A DNA stretch of 64,000 nt. Source: Pedobacter sp. Leaf250. Its GTDB lineage: Bacteria; Bacteroidota; Bacteroidia; Sphingobacteriales; Sphingobacteriaceae. The position numbers were made by a program, and so were the translations under genes. Positions 8,598-18,266 of this stretch are shown one piece after another. Where the stretch lies: NCBI RefSeq assembly GCF_920984735.1, contig NZ_CAKLBU010000006.1, positions 124,001-188,000 of the forward strand. The letters run 5' to 3'. Every line of letters begins with the position of its first letter. Within the stretch, counting starts at the first letter, position 1. Under the pieces are notes generated by a model that saw nothing but the letters and a program-made list of their open reading frames with translations, did not search any database and was not told where the DNA came from.

Positions 8598-11297
8598 ATG
8601 ACTGATAAAAAATATTTTCTTATAATATTTCTCTTTTTCTTTATTTTTAACTGGTCTGCAAATGCACAACAAGTAAAAATTTCAGTAAAACTTGAAAAAA
8701 AACCGTTAGTAGAACTATTCAGGCAGATACAAATTAAGAGTGGTTACGCCATTGTTTACAGCAACGATGTAGTGGCAGATACGATTTTAATATCTGTAAA
8801 TGCCAATAATATTGCAGTAAAGGCTTTGTTAGACAGCATCCTTGTTCCAAAAAAATTGTCTGCCCAATTACTTTCCGAATCGCTGATTGTGATTCGAAGC
8901 CAGGAGATGGAGGAGCAGAAACCTAAAGCCAATCAGGTGCTTATTTCTGGAAAAGTAATAAGTACAGATGATCAGGGAGTTCCATTTGTAACAGTTTCTC
9001 TCATGGAAAATGGAATGCTGGTAAGTGGTGCCATTGCTGACGAAAATGGAAATTTCAAATTTGCTTATCCATTAAAAAAATATGAGGGTTTCACTTTAAA
9101 ACTGACTTCCCTTGGATATGAAAACCTGATTCTGAAATTTCCGGAGGGTAAATATCTGATGGGCCTACACGATTTTGGAAAAATCAGACTTGAACCTGAA
9201 ACAAAAAATCTACAATCAGTACAGATTAAGGGCAATCAAAGAGTGATTGAAATGAATGATGGAAATATAATTTTCAACGTTTCCAAAAGTATTAGTGCTC
9301 AGGGTACAAATGCGCTTGAATTATTAGCTAGGGCTCCAGGCGTGAGCGTTGCCAGTGATAACTCCATCTCGTTAAATGGTAAAGCTGGCGCATCGATTTT
9401 AATTGATGGGAAGATGACTTATCTATCTAACGGAGAAGTTGCCGAGCTACTAAAAACAATGTCATCTTCTAACATCAGATCAATTGAAATCATCAACAGC
9501 CCCGGAGCCAAATATGATGCGGCAGGTACGGCAGGAATTATCAATGTGAAGACTTTAAAATCCACAGTAGATGGATTAAATGTGAGCATGACTACAGGTT
9601 TAAATTACGGTGTATATTTAAGGAACAATCAAGACCTTTCCATCAACTACAGAAAAAACAGGTTTAATCTATATGGCTCCTACAGTCATTTTTTAGGTTA
9701 TTATTCCTATCTCTATGGAGGAGACCGGATTCAGGAAGGTAGATTTTTTAACAGTTTCACAGACGATATTGATAAAAGAAATAAAATCGGATCGAGGGTG
9801 GGTGCAGATTTTATAATCAATAAAAAAAGTACAGTAGGCATTTTATTAAATGGCAATTTCCTCTTTGGAGGAGGAATAACCGATACCAGAACTGATATTG
9901 GCCCTGAATCGACAAAGGTAGTGGAGCAAACTTTAACTGCCGTAAACGATTACTATGCCCAGGGAACCCAGCGTTATAATTTAAATGCAAATTATAAATA
10001 TGAAGATACGCTGGGCAGGATCCTGAATATTGATGCAGACTACGGTAGTTTTACCAAACAGGCAGGAAACCTTCAATCAAACAGGTACACGCTGATTGAC
10101 AATACGGTAATAAGTGACAATCTCTACCGCTCTTTAAATGGAATTGATATTACTTTAGGAGCATTGAAACTTGATTATACCACTAACCTTTGGAAAGGAA
10201 AACTGGAGACAGGAATAAAATATTCAACCGTATCATCAGCAAACGACTCCAGGTTTCTGGAAGTTCAGCAAGCTGCTGAAATACTGGACCCCACCCGATC
10301 AAACAGATTTTCATTCATGGAAAACATCAGCAGCGGATATTTTAATTATAGAAAACAGATAGGAAAATGGCAGCTCCAGAGCGGATTGCGAGTGGAACAT
10401 TCGGCCTCTACAGGTAAACTGGAAGAGATATCTACCATTGCGGGAAATCAGCAACGCATCGACAGAAACTACACGAACCTCTTCCCTTTCTTCTCGGCAA
10501 GTTTAACTGCTTCTTCATCAAATAGCTTCTCTTTTAGTTATTCCAAAAGAATAGATCGACCAGCTTACCAAAACCTAAATCCATTTATCTATTTGTTAGA
10601 TGAACTCTCTTTTTGGCAGGGAAATCCATTCTTAAAACCTCAGATCAGCCAACGCGGATTAATACAATATGTACATAAAAGCACTATAGCGGGTTTGAGT
10701 TATACCTACACCAATGATTTCAGCGTGGAGGTAACCGATACCATCGGGCCATCAAAAATTGTGATGATCCCAAGAAATTTGGGCAATCAACAACATCTTG
10801 CATTAACATTAACACAATCATTAAAGCCTGCTAATTGGTGGGATATCACCTTCAACGGAACGTTTTTCAGGCTTTATAATAATATTGATTTTGGAAACGG
10901 AAGAACACTTGATCTTAAACAAACGGCTGCAAGACTAAGTCTTCAGCAGACATTCCAATTGCCAAAAGGTTTTATCGGGGAAGTGATGGGATTTTATAAT
11001 TCTAAACGCCTTGTTGGGGCGAATCAGTTTTTTAAACCCAATAGTCAGATAGACTTAGGATTACAGCGAGCTTTCTGGCAAAAGAACGGAACTTTAAGAA
11101 TTGTTTATAGTGATATTTTTAAAGGAAGCAAGGGAAATTCCTTTCAAAGTGTAGGAAATTTTACGATTCGAAACTACAGCTATTTTGAAACAAGGCAACT
11201 GAAACTAAGCTTCAGTTACAAGTTTTCTACCGGAAACTCCAAAGGCCCAAGAACCAGAACCTCTGCATTAGAAAATGAAAGCGGACGGATCAAATAA
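8598..11297 (+). CDS. TonB-dependent transducer/receptor with STN signalling domain
   Basis: An 899-residue outer-membrane protein. The signal peptide ends SANAQ near residue 24. An STN secretin/TonB N-terminal domain at about 30-95 (VKISVKLEKKPLVELFRQIQ) contacts FecR. A carboxypeptidase-regulatory-like domain lies near 115-200. A plug carries GAKYDAAGTAGIINVKT, and the barrel is of the 'outer membrane beta-barrel family' type. It follows the sigma and anti-sigma genes, so it should be both importer and signal source. No SusD partner follows, so it is FecA-like in role rather than a classical SusC. The substrate (siderophore, metal complex or oligosaccharide) is not visible. Confidence 0.87.
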   Translation: MTDKKYFLIIFLFFFIFNWSANAQQVKISVKLEKKPLVELFRQIQIKSGYAIVYSNDVVADTILISVNANNIAVKALLDSILVPKKLSAQLLSESLIVIRSQEMEEQKPKANQVLISGKVISTDDQGVPFVTVSLMENGMLVSGAIADENGNFKFAYPLKKYEGFTLKLTSLGYENLILKFPEGKYLMGLHDFGKIRLEPETKNLQSVQIKGNQRVIEMNDGNIIFNVSKSISAQGTNALELLARAPGVSVASDNSISLNGKAGASILIDGKMTYLSNGEVAELLKTMSSSNIRSIEIINSPGAKYDAAGTAGIINVKTLKSTVDGLNVSMTTGLNYGVYLRNNQDLSINYRKNRFNLYGSYSHFLGYYSYLYGGDRIQEGRFFNSFTDDIDKRNKIGSRVGADFIINKKSTVGILLNGNFLFGGGITDTRTDIGPESTKVVEQTLTAVNDYYAQGTQRYNLNANYKYEDTLGRILNIDADYGSFTKQAGNLQSNRYTLIDNTVISDNLYRSLNGIDITLGALKLDYTTNLWKGKLETGIKYSTVSSANDSRFLEVQQAAEILDPTRSNRFSFMENISSGYFNYRKQIGKWQLQSGLRVEHSASTGKLEEISTIAGNQQRIDRNYTNLFPFFSASLTASSSNSFSFSYSKRIDRPAYQNLNPFIYLLDELSFWQGNPFLKPQISQRGLIQYVHKSTIAGLSYTYTNDFSVEVTDTIGPSKIVMIPRNLGNQQHLALTLTQSLKPANWWDITFNGTFFRLYNNIDFGNGRTLDLKQTAARLSLQQTFQLPKGFIGEVMGFYNSKRLVGANQFFKPNSQIDLGLQRAFWQKNGTLRIVYSDIFKGSKGNSFQSVGNFTIRNYSYFETRQLKLSFSYKFSTGNSKGPRTRTSALENESGRIK

Positions 11298-11778
11298 AAT
11301 TTGCCAACACAAATCAAAAGTGCTTGATATTTTAACAAGTACATCCTATCTCTATTTTTTTCAATAATACTTTTATAGGAATAATGCGCTCAAGGGCAAT
11401 TAGTGAAACACTATCCCAAATCAAGAATTTCCCATTTAACCTGATGCCAATAAACTTCCTAAAACTTTTAAGATTTTATAAAGTTTAAATAGAACGTTTG
11501 ATCTATTAAAATCACCCTATGATGACTTACAGTATAACTTTGAATAGTTTGCCCATTAACAAACCTATACAAGATGGTAAACCAAGCTATATTACAATAT
11601 TAAAATCGGGAAGCTTTTGATTGAGTTTCAGAATTCTCTGGAATTCGAAGATTAACGACTTTAATTGTTTCAATTATAACGTTAATGTTTAGAACACACG
11701 AATACCTTTAGCCGTTAGGCATCCATTTTTTTTTATGAAAACAAAAATTTCAGCCAAGAAGACTGGCACAGTACATTT
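11298..11778. other. Intergenic region upstream of the glycosyltransferase operon
   Basis: This 481-bp AT-rich stretch has no supported gene. It contains TAnnTTTG-like words (for example taactttg at 11535-11542) but without a matching -33 TTTG at normal distance, so the operon promoter is not pinned down. Confidence 0.4.
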
Positions 11779-12879
11779 ATGAAAATATTACTTGTTTCTG
11801 GTCCAGGGATATCACTTAAGGAGCCTTTCAATAGCGGCATAGAAGCCTTTATTGTATCATTTGCCCTCCAGCTTATTGAAGCTGGTCATGAGGTAGATGT
11901 TATTGCAGCGGAGGCAGAAGCCAGTAAGAAATTCAATCTTCTAAATCCATTTACTTCTTCCATCACAGATAATCCTGATTTTTTTAAACGGATTAAAGAA
12001 AGGCGCCAATTTAAAAAACTGGATGTTGAAAAATATGATGTTATCCATTATCATATGTTTTATCCTCATCTCTTGAAAACAGGATTGAATTTTAAAAAGC
12101 CCATATTCCTTACACTGCATTCACCAGCCGATAAACAAAGAGTGGCTGTATATAAAAAACTTTCCAGAGGGAAAAATATAACTTTTGTTGCAATATCAGA
12201 AAGAGTAAAAGAACAATGGGATCAGGCACTTGGTATGGATATCCCTCTGATAAACAATGGTATTGACATGGATCTTTGGCCCATAAAAAAATCAGGTGAT
12301 CGCGAATATTTGCTATGGTCTGCACGGATCAATCAAAAAAAGAATGTTGTTGATGCCATTAATCTGGCCAAGCACATGCAGGTGCGGTTGAAGATTGCTG
12401 GCAGAATCGCTGATCAGTCTTATTTCGACAGTGATGTTAAACCACATCTCAACAGTGAAATTGAATACGTTGGTCACCTCACCCAACGCGAACTAAGTAG
12501 GTTGAGTCGACATGCCACAGGATATCTTGTAACGGCAACCTGGCAAGAACCCTTCGGACTGGCTGCCCTGGAAATGTTGGCTAGCGGCGTACCCGTAATC
12601 GGCTACAATACAGCAGTTCCACCAGATTGGTCAGATGAAAGTGTATTAACTACCTCTTCTCTCCAATGGCAAGATCTGGTTGCGCTGGTTGAAAAAAGTC
12701 GTTCAGTCAATTCCGACAATTGCAGAGAATTTGCCTCTTCCATGAGTATTCAGCAAATGACTGAAAACTATTTAAAATTATACCGCAAAGTACTGTTTTA
12801 TGATATGGATGAGCAGGTGAAATCTGCTGACAGGCTACTCACAAAAAGTGCTATCGAAACGACAGAAATTACAGGGTAG
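11779..12879 (+). CDS. Glycosyltransferase family 4 protein (first of three)
   Basis: A 366-residue GT-B fold protein. The N-terminal acceptor domain opens with MKILLVSGPGISLKEPF and GHEVDVIA. The C-terminal nucleotide-sugar domain has LWSARINQKKNV and the GT4 donor motif EPFGLAALEMLASGVPVIGY near residues 257-276 (the EX7E retaining motif). No membrane helix or signal is present, so it should act in the cytoplasm. It is closest within the window to the gene at 13903. It begins an operon of five overlapping or touching glycosyltransferase genes that probably build one glycan or glycolipid; donor and acceptor are unknown. Confidence 0.88.
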   Translation: MKILLVSGPGISLKEPFNSGIEAFIVSFALQLIEAGHEVDVIAAEAEASKKFNLLNPFTSSITDNPDFFKRIKERRQFKKLDVEKYDVIHYHMFYPHLLKTGLNFKKPIFLTLHSPADKQRVAVYKKLSRGKNITFVAISERVKEQWDQALGMDIPLINNGIDMDLWPIKKSGDREYLLWSARINQKKNVVDAINLAKHMQVRLKIAGRIADQSYFDSDVKPHLNSEIEYVGHLTQRELSRLSRHATGYLVTATWQEPFGLAALEMLASGVPVIGYNTAVPPDWSDESVLTTSSLQWQDLVALVEKSRSVNSDNCREFASSMSIQQMTENYLKLYRKVLFYDMDEQVKSADRLLTKSAIETTEITG

Positions 12880-12883
12880 CCAT

Positions 12884-13906
12884 ATGAAAATTGCTGTTAT
12901 CGCCAAAACCAGACTTCCAATCGCTGAGCCATTTCGTGGTGGTTTAGAGTCTTTTACGCATAGTTTATGTAAAGAATATATCCGACTGGGGCACGAAATC
13001 ACTTTGTTTGCCCATGTCGATAGTGATCCAGAACTAAATATTAAAGGTTTTTATGGTCAGGAATATCGTATGGATGATCATTTCGAGATATATGAGAATG
13101 ATGAATACCTATCGATACTGAAATTTATTGAGGAGAATGAATTCGATGTCGTTCACAACAATTCGACCCATGAGCTGCCCATAATTTGGGGAGTAAAAGC
13201 ATCTATTCCTGTTGTAACCACCTTACATACCCCACCAATCAGCAAATTGAAGGCGGCAATCACGATTTGTTCAGGCGCTGAAAACCTTCATTTTGTGATA
13301 CCTTCAAAATCATTCGAAGCAACCTGGCGACCTTATTTAAACAGAGGTTCAAAGCTTATATATAATGGCGTAGACCTGGATAAGTGGCCAATGATCCGCA
13401 ACCGGCGGGAATATCTTTTCTGGTTTGGAAGAATTGTCCTTGCAAAAGGGCTAGACATCGCACTTGATGCAGCACATGAAATGGGTATACCTTTGAAATT
13501 TGCCGGACCAGTTGACGATAAGAAATATTTTGATGAACAAATAAAACCCCGAATTAGGATAAAAGACACTTACCTTGGCCATCTTCAACAGTCTGATCTA
13601 CACGCTCATATGAGTGGGGCGACTGTGATGGTAAATGCTGTTCGCTGGGAAGAACCCTTTGGCCTTACCAATATCGAGGCCATGTCTTCGGGTGTACCAG
13701 TGGCAGGGTTTGACCGCGGTGCCTTTCGGGAATTGATAAATATCGATAGCGGGGCTACTGCAGATCAAAGGAATATAAAATCCCTAATCAAAGCAATTGA
13801 AACTGCAATTCCTTTGGAAAGCAATAAAGTTCGGCTACATGCTGAAAAATTTTCTTTAACGAAGATGGCCAAACGGTACATCAGCTATTTTGAGGAACTC
13901 CTATGA
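12884..13906 (+). CDS. Glycosyltransferase family 4 protein (second of three)
   Basis: A 340-residue GT-B protein. The ATG at 12884 is chosen because the family N-terminus MKIAVIAKTRLPIAEPF begins there; an in-frame ATG 36 bases upstream would add residues lying inside the preceding gene. Features are FWFGRIVLAKGLD and the donor motif EPFGLTNIEAMSSGVPVAGF in the C-terminal half. It starts five bases after the previous stop and overlaps the next gene by four bases (ATGA), so translation is probably coupled. It differs more from its two GT4 neighbours than they do from each other, suggesting a different linkage or sugar. Confidence 0.88.
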   Translation: MKIAVIAKTRLPIAEPFRGGLESFTHSLCKEYIRLGHEITLFAHVDSDPELNIKGFYGQEYRMDDHFEIYENDEYLSILKFIEENEFDVVHNNSTHELPIIWGVKASIPVVTTLHTPPISKLKAAITICSGAENLHFVIPSKSFEATWRPYLNRGSKLIYNGVDLDKWPMIRNRREYLFWFGRIVLAKGLDIALDAAHEMGIPLKFAGPVDDKKYFDEQIKPRIRIKDTYLGHLQQSDLHAHMSGATVMVNAVRWEEPFGLTNIEAMSSGVPVAGFDRGAFRELINIDSGATADQRNIKSLIKAIETAIPLESNKVRLHAEKFSLTKMAKRYISYFEELL

Positions 13907-14967
13907 AAATACTCTTGGTTGCAGGACCATTTATTACGCTTCGAGAACCTTATAATGGCGGTACCGAAGCCTTTATTGTTGCGCATGCAAACCAACTGGT
14001 GCTTCTGGGCCATAGTGTTGATGTAATTGCGAAAGACGCAGATGAAAAAAACCTTTTTCAGGTTATTGAATTTTCGCAAAGCCCGCTGAGCATGAAAGAT
14101 GATGCCTACCGCCCCTGCGCTGAGTGGCTTGGACAGCAGCACTATCAAAGCTTACAGTTTGGTATGTTCGATGTGGGTAATTATGACATTATCCATTACA
14201 ATTCCTTTATCCCAGAGATATACGCAGTGGGTGCACTGTTTAAAATTCCGAGTATACTGACATTACATTTGCCTCCAACCAAAAAATTTGAGCTGATCTA
14301 TAAATTTTTCGTTAAGCATGCACCTGCCTTGCCTATCGCAATTTCAAAACGGATGAGCGAAAGATGGGAACCATCACTGGGAAAGGATATTGAAGTGATC
14401 TTGAATGGAATTGATCTAGACCAGTGGAAAATGTATGATCGAAATTCGGAAGAAGGCTATTTGCTTTGGAGTGGGCGAATCACAAAAGAAAAAAACGTTG
14501 AGGCGGCTATCCACCTTGCCAACCATTTAAAAAAGCCACTAAAGATCATCGGACCAATCTTCGATCAGCAATATTTCAACGACTTTATCCAGCCACAGCT
14601 TAGCAAAAGTATTCAGTATATCTCGCATCTAAACCAGCAGGAATTAAACAAATTTGCCGCAGGCGCTTTCGCCTACCTGGCCACAGCCAGCTGGGAGGAG
14701 CCTTTCGGGCTGAGTACAATAGAAATGCTGGCGAGTGGAATACCTGTTATAGGTTTTGAAACCGCTATACCACCAGAACTACGTAATAAACAAGTTTCCA
14801 TAGCAGTTGATTCACAACGATGGCAGGACCTGATCATCCCCTTAGAAAACATTAAACATGCCACGCCACGCGAATGCAGAGATTTCGCTAAGACTTTCAA
14901 TATTAAAAAGACGTCTGGTGAGTATGTAAAGTTATATGAACGCCTGGCTACAAAAATCACATCATGA
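13903..14967 (+). CDS. Glycosyltransferase family 4 protein (third of three)
   Basis: A 354-residue GT-B protein starting MKILLVAGPFITLREPYNGG, clearly a paralogue of the gene at 11779 (same EPxN-GxEAFIV and GHxVDVIA pattern). The donor domain has LLWSGRITKEKNVEAA and EPFGLSTIEMLASGIPVIGF. It overlaps the preceding and following genes by four bases each, the mark of a tightly coupled operon. The 1st/3rd similarity with a divergent middle gene suggests duplication followed by specialisation within one assembly pathway. Cytoplasmic; specificity unknown. Confidence 0.88.
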   Translation: MKILLVAGPFITLREPYNGGTEAFIVAHANQLVLLGHSVDVIAKDADEKNLFQVIEFSQSPLSMKDDAYRPCAEWLGQQHYQSLQFGMFDVGNYDIIHYNSFIPEIYAVGALFKIPSILTLHLPPTKKFELIYKFFVKHAPALPIAISKRMSERWEPSLGKDIEVILNGIDLDQWKMYDRNSEEGYLLWSGRITKEKNVEAAIHLANHLKKPLKIIGPIFDQQYFNDFIQPQLSKSIQYISHLNQQELNKFAAGAFAYLATASWEEPFGLSTIEMLASGIPVIGFETAIPPELRNKQVSIAVDSQRWQDLIIPLENIKHATPRECRDFAKTFNIKKTSGEYVKLYERLATKITS

Positions 14968-15995
14968 AAAAACCGACCATATTCTATTTCGTCCACGCAC
15001 ACGGCAATGGCCATATGGCAACTTTCAATATGCTCTTACCTGCGTTGTCTGTCTTTTTTGATGTCATTGCTGTAACCACAAACGCCACTATCACCAACTG
15101 TTTAAAAAATGTACATCAGGTCGCTGTCCTCGAACTTCCTCCAAAGTATCCTATTGACTATGAGATCCCGGAGCATACTTTTTCTCAAGCTTTTGAAGTA
15201 ACCCCTTATAAGGAAGAGGCTGCAAATAGAGCCAGAGCCTTGGCAGATGCCATTATACACTATAGGCCAAAGGTATTTTACTGCGATGGTGTTCCTGAGC
15301 TGGCTATCATGGTTCGGGGAATGGGTGTGCCAGTAGTATTAGTTCATTTGCCGGGAAATATATCGAATGACCCAACACAGGTATTTGCACACGAGCTGGC
15401 AGATCACATCATTGCTCACTTTCCTCAAATATTGGAGCAACCCGACTATCGGTATTCAGCAAAAACATTTTACAGCGGATATTTATCCAAATACGCCATT
15501 AGAGAAATCCAACATGTTATTCCTTCCAACATTCAAAAAATCACTATAATTTTAGGCTCTGACAATTACGATCAAAAGGTGATCAAAAAAATAACACATA
15601 ATCCAGACACGAATTTCACGATTATAGGGAATAAACGGCATTATGATTTAGGTGAGAATTGCAACCAGTTGGGTATTATTGAAGATATCAGCCAGGCGAC
15701 AACCGGTGACATCGTCATATCGGCAGCCGGCCAAAACACCATTGCGGAACTTTTATCACTCAATAAACGCCTGATCCTGCTTCCAGAGTCCAGACCCTAC
15801 AATGAACAGGCAGTGCATGCAGACATGTTATTTAATAATCAAATTGCCTTTTTAGCACGAGAGGATTTTAATGCCGAGCAATGGAAAGTGACGATAGAAA
15901 AAGCAAAGGCATTTAGGCCAATCTCTAAGAACTTAGTAAATGCATCAGCAGCGGCGGATATAGCACAAAAAATGAATGAATGGTATGGAATTTAG
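14964..15995 (+). CDS. MurG/GT28-like glycosyltransferase
   Basis: A 343-residue GT-B protein. The N-terminus has FVHAHGNGHMATFNMLLPAL, comparable to the glycine-rich start of MurG and related UDP-GlcNAc transferases. The C-terminal part has IVISAAGQNTIAELLSLNKRLILLP and NEQAVHADML, the GT28-type donor loop. It is not MurG itself: the cell-wall gene sits in the dcw cluster and has other flanking motifs. It overlaps the third GT4 gene by four bases and the following GT2 gene, so it belongs to the same operon. The acceptor is unknown. Confidence 0.78.
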   Translation: MKKPTIFYFVHAHGNGHMATFNMLLPALSVFFDVIAVTTNATITNCLKNVHQVAVLELPPKYPIDYEIPEHTFSQAFEVTPYKEEAANRARALADAIIHYRPKVFYCDGVPELAIMVRGMGVPVVLVHLPGNISNDPTQVFAHELADHIIAHFPQILEQPDYRYSAKTFYSGYLSKYAIREIQHVIPSNIQKITIILGSDNYDQKVIKKITHNPDTNFTIIGNKRHYDLGENCNQLGIIEDISQATTGDIVISAAGQNTIAELLSLNKRLILLPESRPYNEQAVHADMLFNNQIAFLAREDFNAEQWKVTIEKAKAFRPISKNLVNASAAADIAQKMNEWYGI

Positions 15996-16815
15996 TATTG
16001 TAACCATTGTTAAAGGACGTAGGCAGCAGTTGGCCAATCTCTTAGAATCAATAAATGCAGCCTCGATGCTTCCCATTGATATCCAGGTGGTTTGTATGGA
16101 TGATCTGGAAGAATTGCCTGCTCCAGATAAATTAAATGTATATTTTCATCGCATCACCGGACCCCATCAATTACCCCTAGCTGTTGCAAGAAATATTGGG
16201 ATAAGTGCCACTAAAACCGAAAATATTATATTTATCGACGTAGACTGCATCGTATCACCTACCCTTTTCTCACCAATGTTAGCAGGATTAAATGCAGAAA
16301 ATGTTATTACTGCCTATCCACTTTATCTGCCTATACTTCCCAATACCGGAAATTATAATGTTTTAAAGCAACAGGCGGTAGCACATCCTAACAGGGAAAA
16401 AATACTCTCCGGGCAGCCCGTTGAGCATCTTCAATTCTGGTCTTTAATATTTGCCATTCGAAAACAAACATTTGATAAGATTGGCGGCTTTGATGAATCT
16501 TTTATAGGTTATGGCGCAGAGGATACGGATTTCGCTACCAAGTTTCATCAATTAGGAATCCAGCTGATCTTTGTACGGGATTATATCTTACATCAATATC
16601 ATGATAAATATGATCCACCTTTAAACCATTTTGATTCCATTATCAAAAATGCTGTTCGCTATAAACAGAAATGGCACGTTTTACCCATGATGCGTTGGCT
16701 TAAAGCATTTGAAAACATGGGACTGATTAAGATCGGTCCAGTAGATCAGGTTACTATCCTTCAATATCCCTCGGCTATCCAAATCAAAAATAGTATATCG
16801 AAAGATCCATATTAA
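15985..16815 (+). CDS. Glycosyltransferase family 2 protein, galactosyltransferase-like
   Basis: A GT-A fold protein of 276 residues from the ATG at 15985 (a second ATG at 15976 adds three residues). The first strand is FSIVTIVKGR, followed by VARNIGI and the metal-binding IDVDC motif. A C-terminal GGFDESFIGYGAEDTDFATK segment is typical of GT2 enzymes with a galactosyltransferase-type C-terminus. It overlaps the end of the MurG-like gene and is the last gene of the operon, converging on the MFS gene 104 bp away. No membrane helix is seen. It probably adds one residue to the same product; the sugar is unknown. Confidence 0.83.
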   Translation: MEFSIVTIVKGRRQQLANLLESINAASMLPIDIQVVCMDDLEELPAPDKLNVYFHRITGPHQLPLAVARNIGISATKTENIIFIDVDCIVSPTLFSPMLAGLNAENVITAYPLYLPILPNTGNYNVLKQQAVAHPNREKILSGQPVEHLQFWSLIFAIRKQTFDKIGGFDESFIGYGAEDTDFATKFHQLGIQLIFVRDYILHQYHDKYDPPLNHFDSIIKNAVRYKQKWHVLPMMRWLKAFENMGLIKIGPVDQVTILQYPSAIQIKNSISKDPY

Positions 16816-16919
16816 TTTCGGATAGCCAATAAGATTATGGGCAGAAAGTGTGCTAATCATTATCGCTAAATAAACAGCTTAGGTGTCCGATAAATACTTA
16901 TCAATATATATTCAAATGC

Positions 16920-18266
16920 CTAAGATACACCCACTGCCACTCTCTCGCTATCTAAATCTGCCAGATCAGAAATCTGTTGTTCCAGTTTGTGGAAATTCAA
17001 TAACCTTAAAATCAATGCACTGATCAACATCAACATGGCAAATATTGCAAAAGAAATTTCCCAGCTGAAGAAAGATTTAACAGGAGCAATCAGTGCAGCA
17101 CCAACCATAGATCCTAGTGCTCCAATAGTCATGTAAAAGGTAAACTGGCTAGCAGAAACCTTTTTTGAACAACACTGCATCGCAATTGCGAATACACCTA
17201 TCTTGGCAAAAGCATTAACCCAACGGTAAATAACAATGAATCCATAAAGGAATGGTACGTTGGTCCAATATTTATTCATAAATACAAGCAACAGCGTTTC
17301 GATGCAAATGAAAAACATGTAGGTATAGATCATTCTTTTTTTCCCGAACCTATCGATTAGCCAGCCTCCCAACAATATACCCAATATACCACCGGTAAGA
17401 TCGGCGATTGAAAAAACATGGGAATAATATACATTTGTCCAGCCACTCACCTTAACTGCAAAAATTGGGAGCAACTTCTCGAAATAATTGTAAGCGCCCT
17501 GCGAAGTAAAAAGCAATAGTCCGAGCAAGAAAGAATTCTTTAAACTGAAAGCCATATACAGCGACCTCACCATGGCTGACCAGCTATTGATCTGGAGCTT
17601 TTCATTATTGTTGTCAGGCTCGCCCGTGCTCCATGGAAATAACCGCTCCGATATTTGTTCTCGCAAGAGAAGAGGCACAAAGATTATAATTCCAATCAAT
17701 ATTGCGATTGCCAATACAGAAATCGTGAAGTTATAATCCGTTAACAACCAAGTTCCGATGGTAAGTGCAAACGAACTGCCAATCATTCTCGATCCATTCA
17801 TGTAAGCATTTGTTTTAGCCTGTTCCTCGGCAGGTACTGTATCAACAGCCAAACCATCGGTAGCAGCATCCTGTGAGGCTCCAAAAATAGAAACTATAAA
17901 ACCTCCGATAACCAATAGGTGCACATTATTTAAGGGGTCTGGTACAAAAGCAAAGCCAAGCATACTTAGAAATAACCCTGTTTGGCATAAGATTACCCAA
18001 GGCCTTTTACGCCCCATGGGCAGATAAGTGTAGCGGTCCATTAATGGCGCAACAAAGAATTTAAAGGTCCAAGGCAATGCACAGGCCACATCAAAACTAC
18101 CGATCTCCACAATACTTTTATCGTTCATGGCCATCCATGCCGGTATGCCGATAAAGAGCATCCCCATAGGTAAGCCTTCGGCAAAATAAAGGGCTATAAA
18201 ATTGAAATATCTCCATTTGGCACTATCTGCAAGTGCCGGCAAGTTTCTTTTTTTAATCAATTCCAT
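16920..18266 (-). CDS. MFS permease, AmpG-like
   Basis: A 448-residue protein with about 12 hydrophobic helices. The start (YFAEGLPMGMLFIGIPAWM), the loop after helix 2 (PWTFKFFVAPLMDRYTYLPMGRKRPW) and SQDAATDGLAVDTV resemble AmpG-type muropeptide permeases and related transporters. It starts directly after the stop of the SusD gene, so susC-susD-permease is one operon. The arrangement suggests outer-membrane capture by SusCD and inner-membrane import by this permease without extracellular enzymes. A muropeptide-like or small glycan substrate is an inference only. Confidence 0.82.
   Translation of the reverse strand: MELIKKRNLPALADSAKWRYFNFIALYFAEGLPMGMLFIGIPAWMAMNDKSIVEIGSFDVACALPWTFKFFVAPLMDRYTYLPMGRKRPWVILCQTGLFLSMLGFAFVPDPLNNVHLLVIGGFIVSIFGASQDAATDGLAVDTVPAEEQAKTNAYMNGSRMIGSSFALTIGTWLLTDYNFTISVLAIAILIGIIIFVPLLLREQISERLFPWSTGEPDNNNEKLQINSWSAMVRSLYMAFSLKNSFLLGLLLFTSQGAYNYFEKLLPIFAVKVSGWTNVYYSHVFSIADLTGGILGILLGGWLIDRFGKKRMIYTYMFFICIETLLLVFMNKYWTNVPFLYGFIVIYRWVNAFAKIGVFAIAMQCCSKKVSASQFTFYMTIGALGSMVGAALIAPVKSFFSWEISFAIFAMLMLISALILRLLNFHKLEQQISDLADLDSERVAVGVS

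Noticed and set aside
13885..14148. Minus-strand frame of 87 codons in the glycosyltransferase operon
   Set aside because: Antisense shadow of the overlapping GT4 genes.
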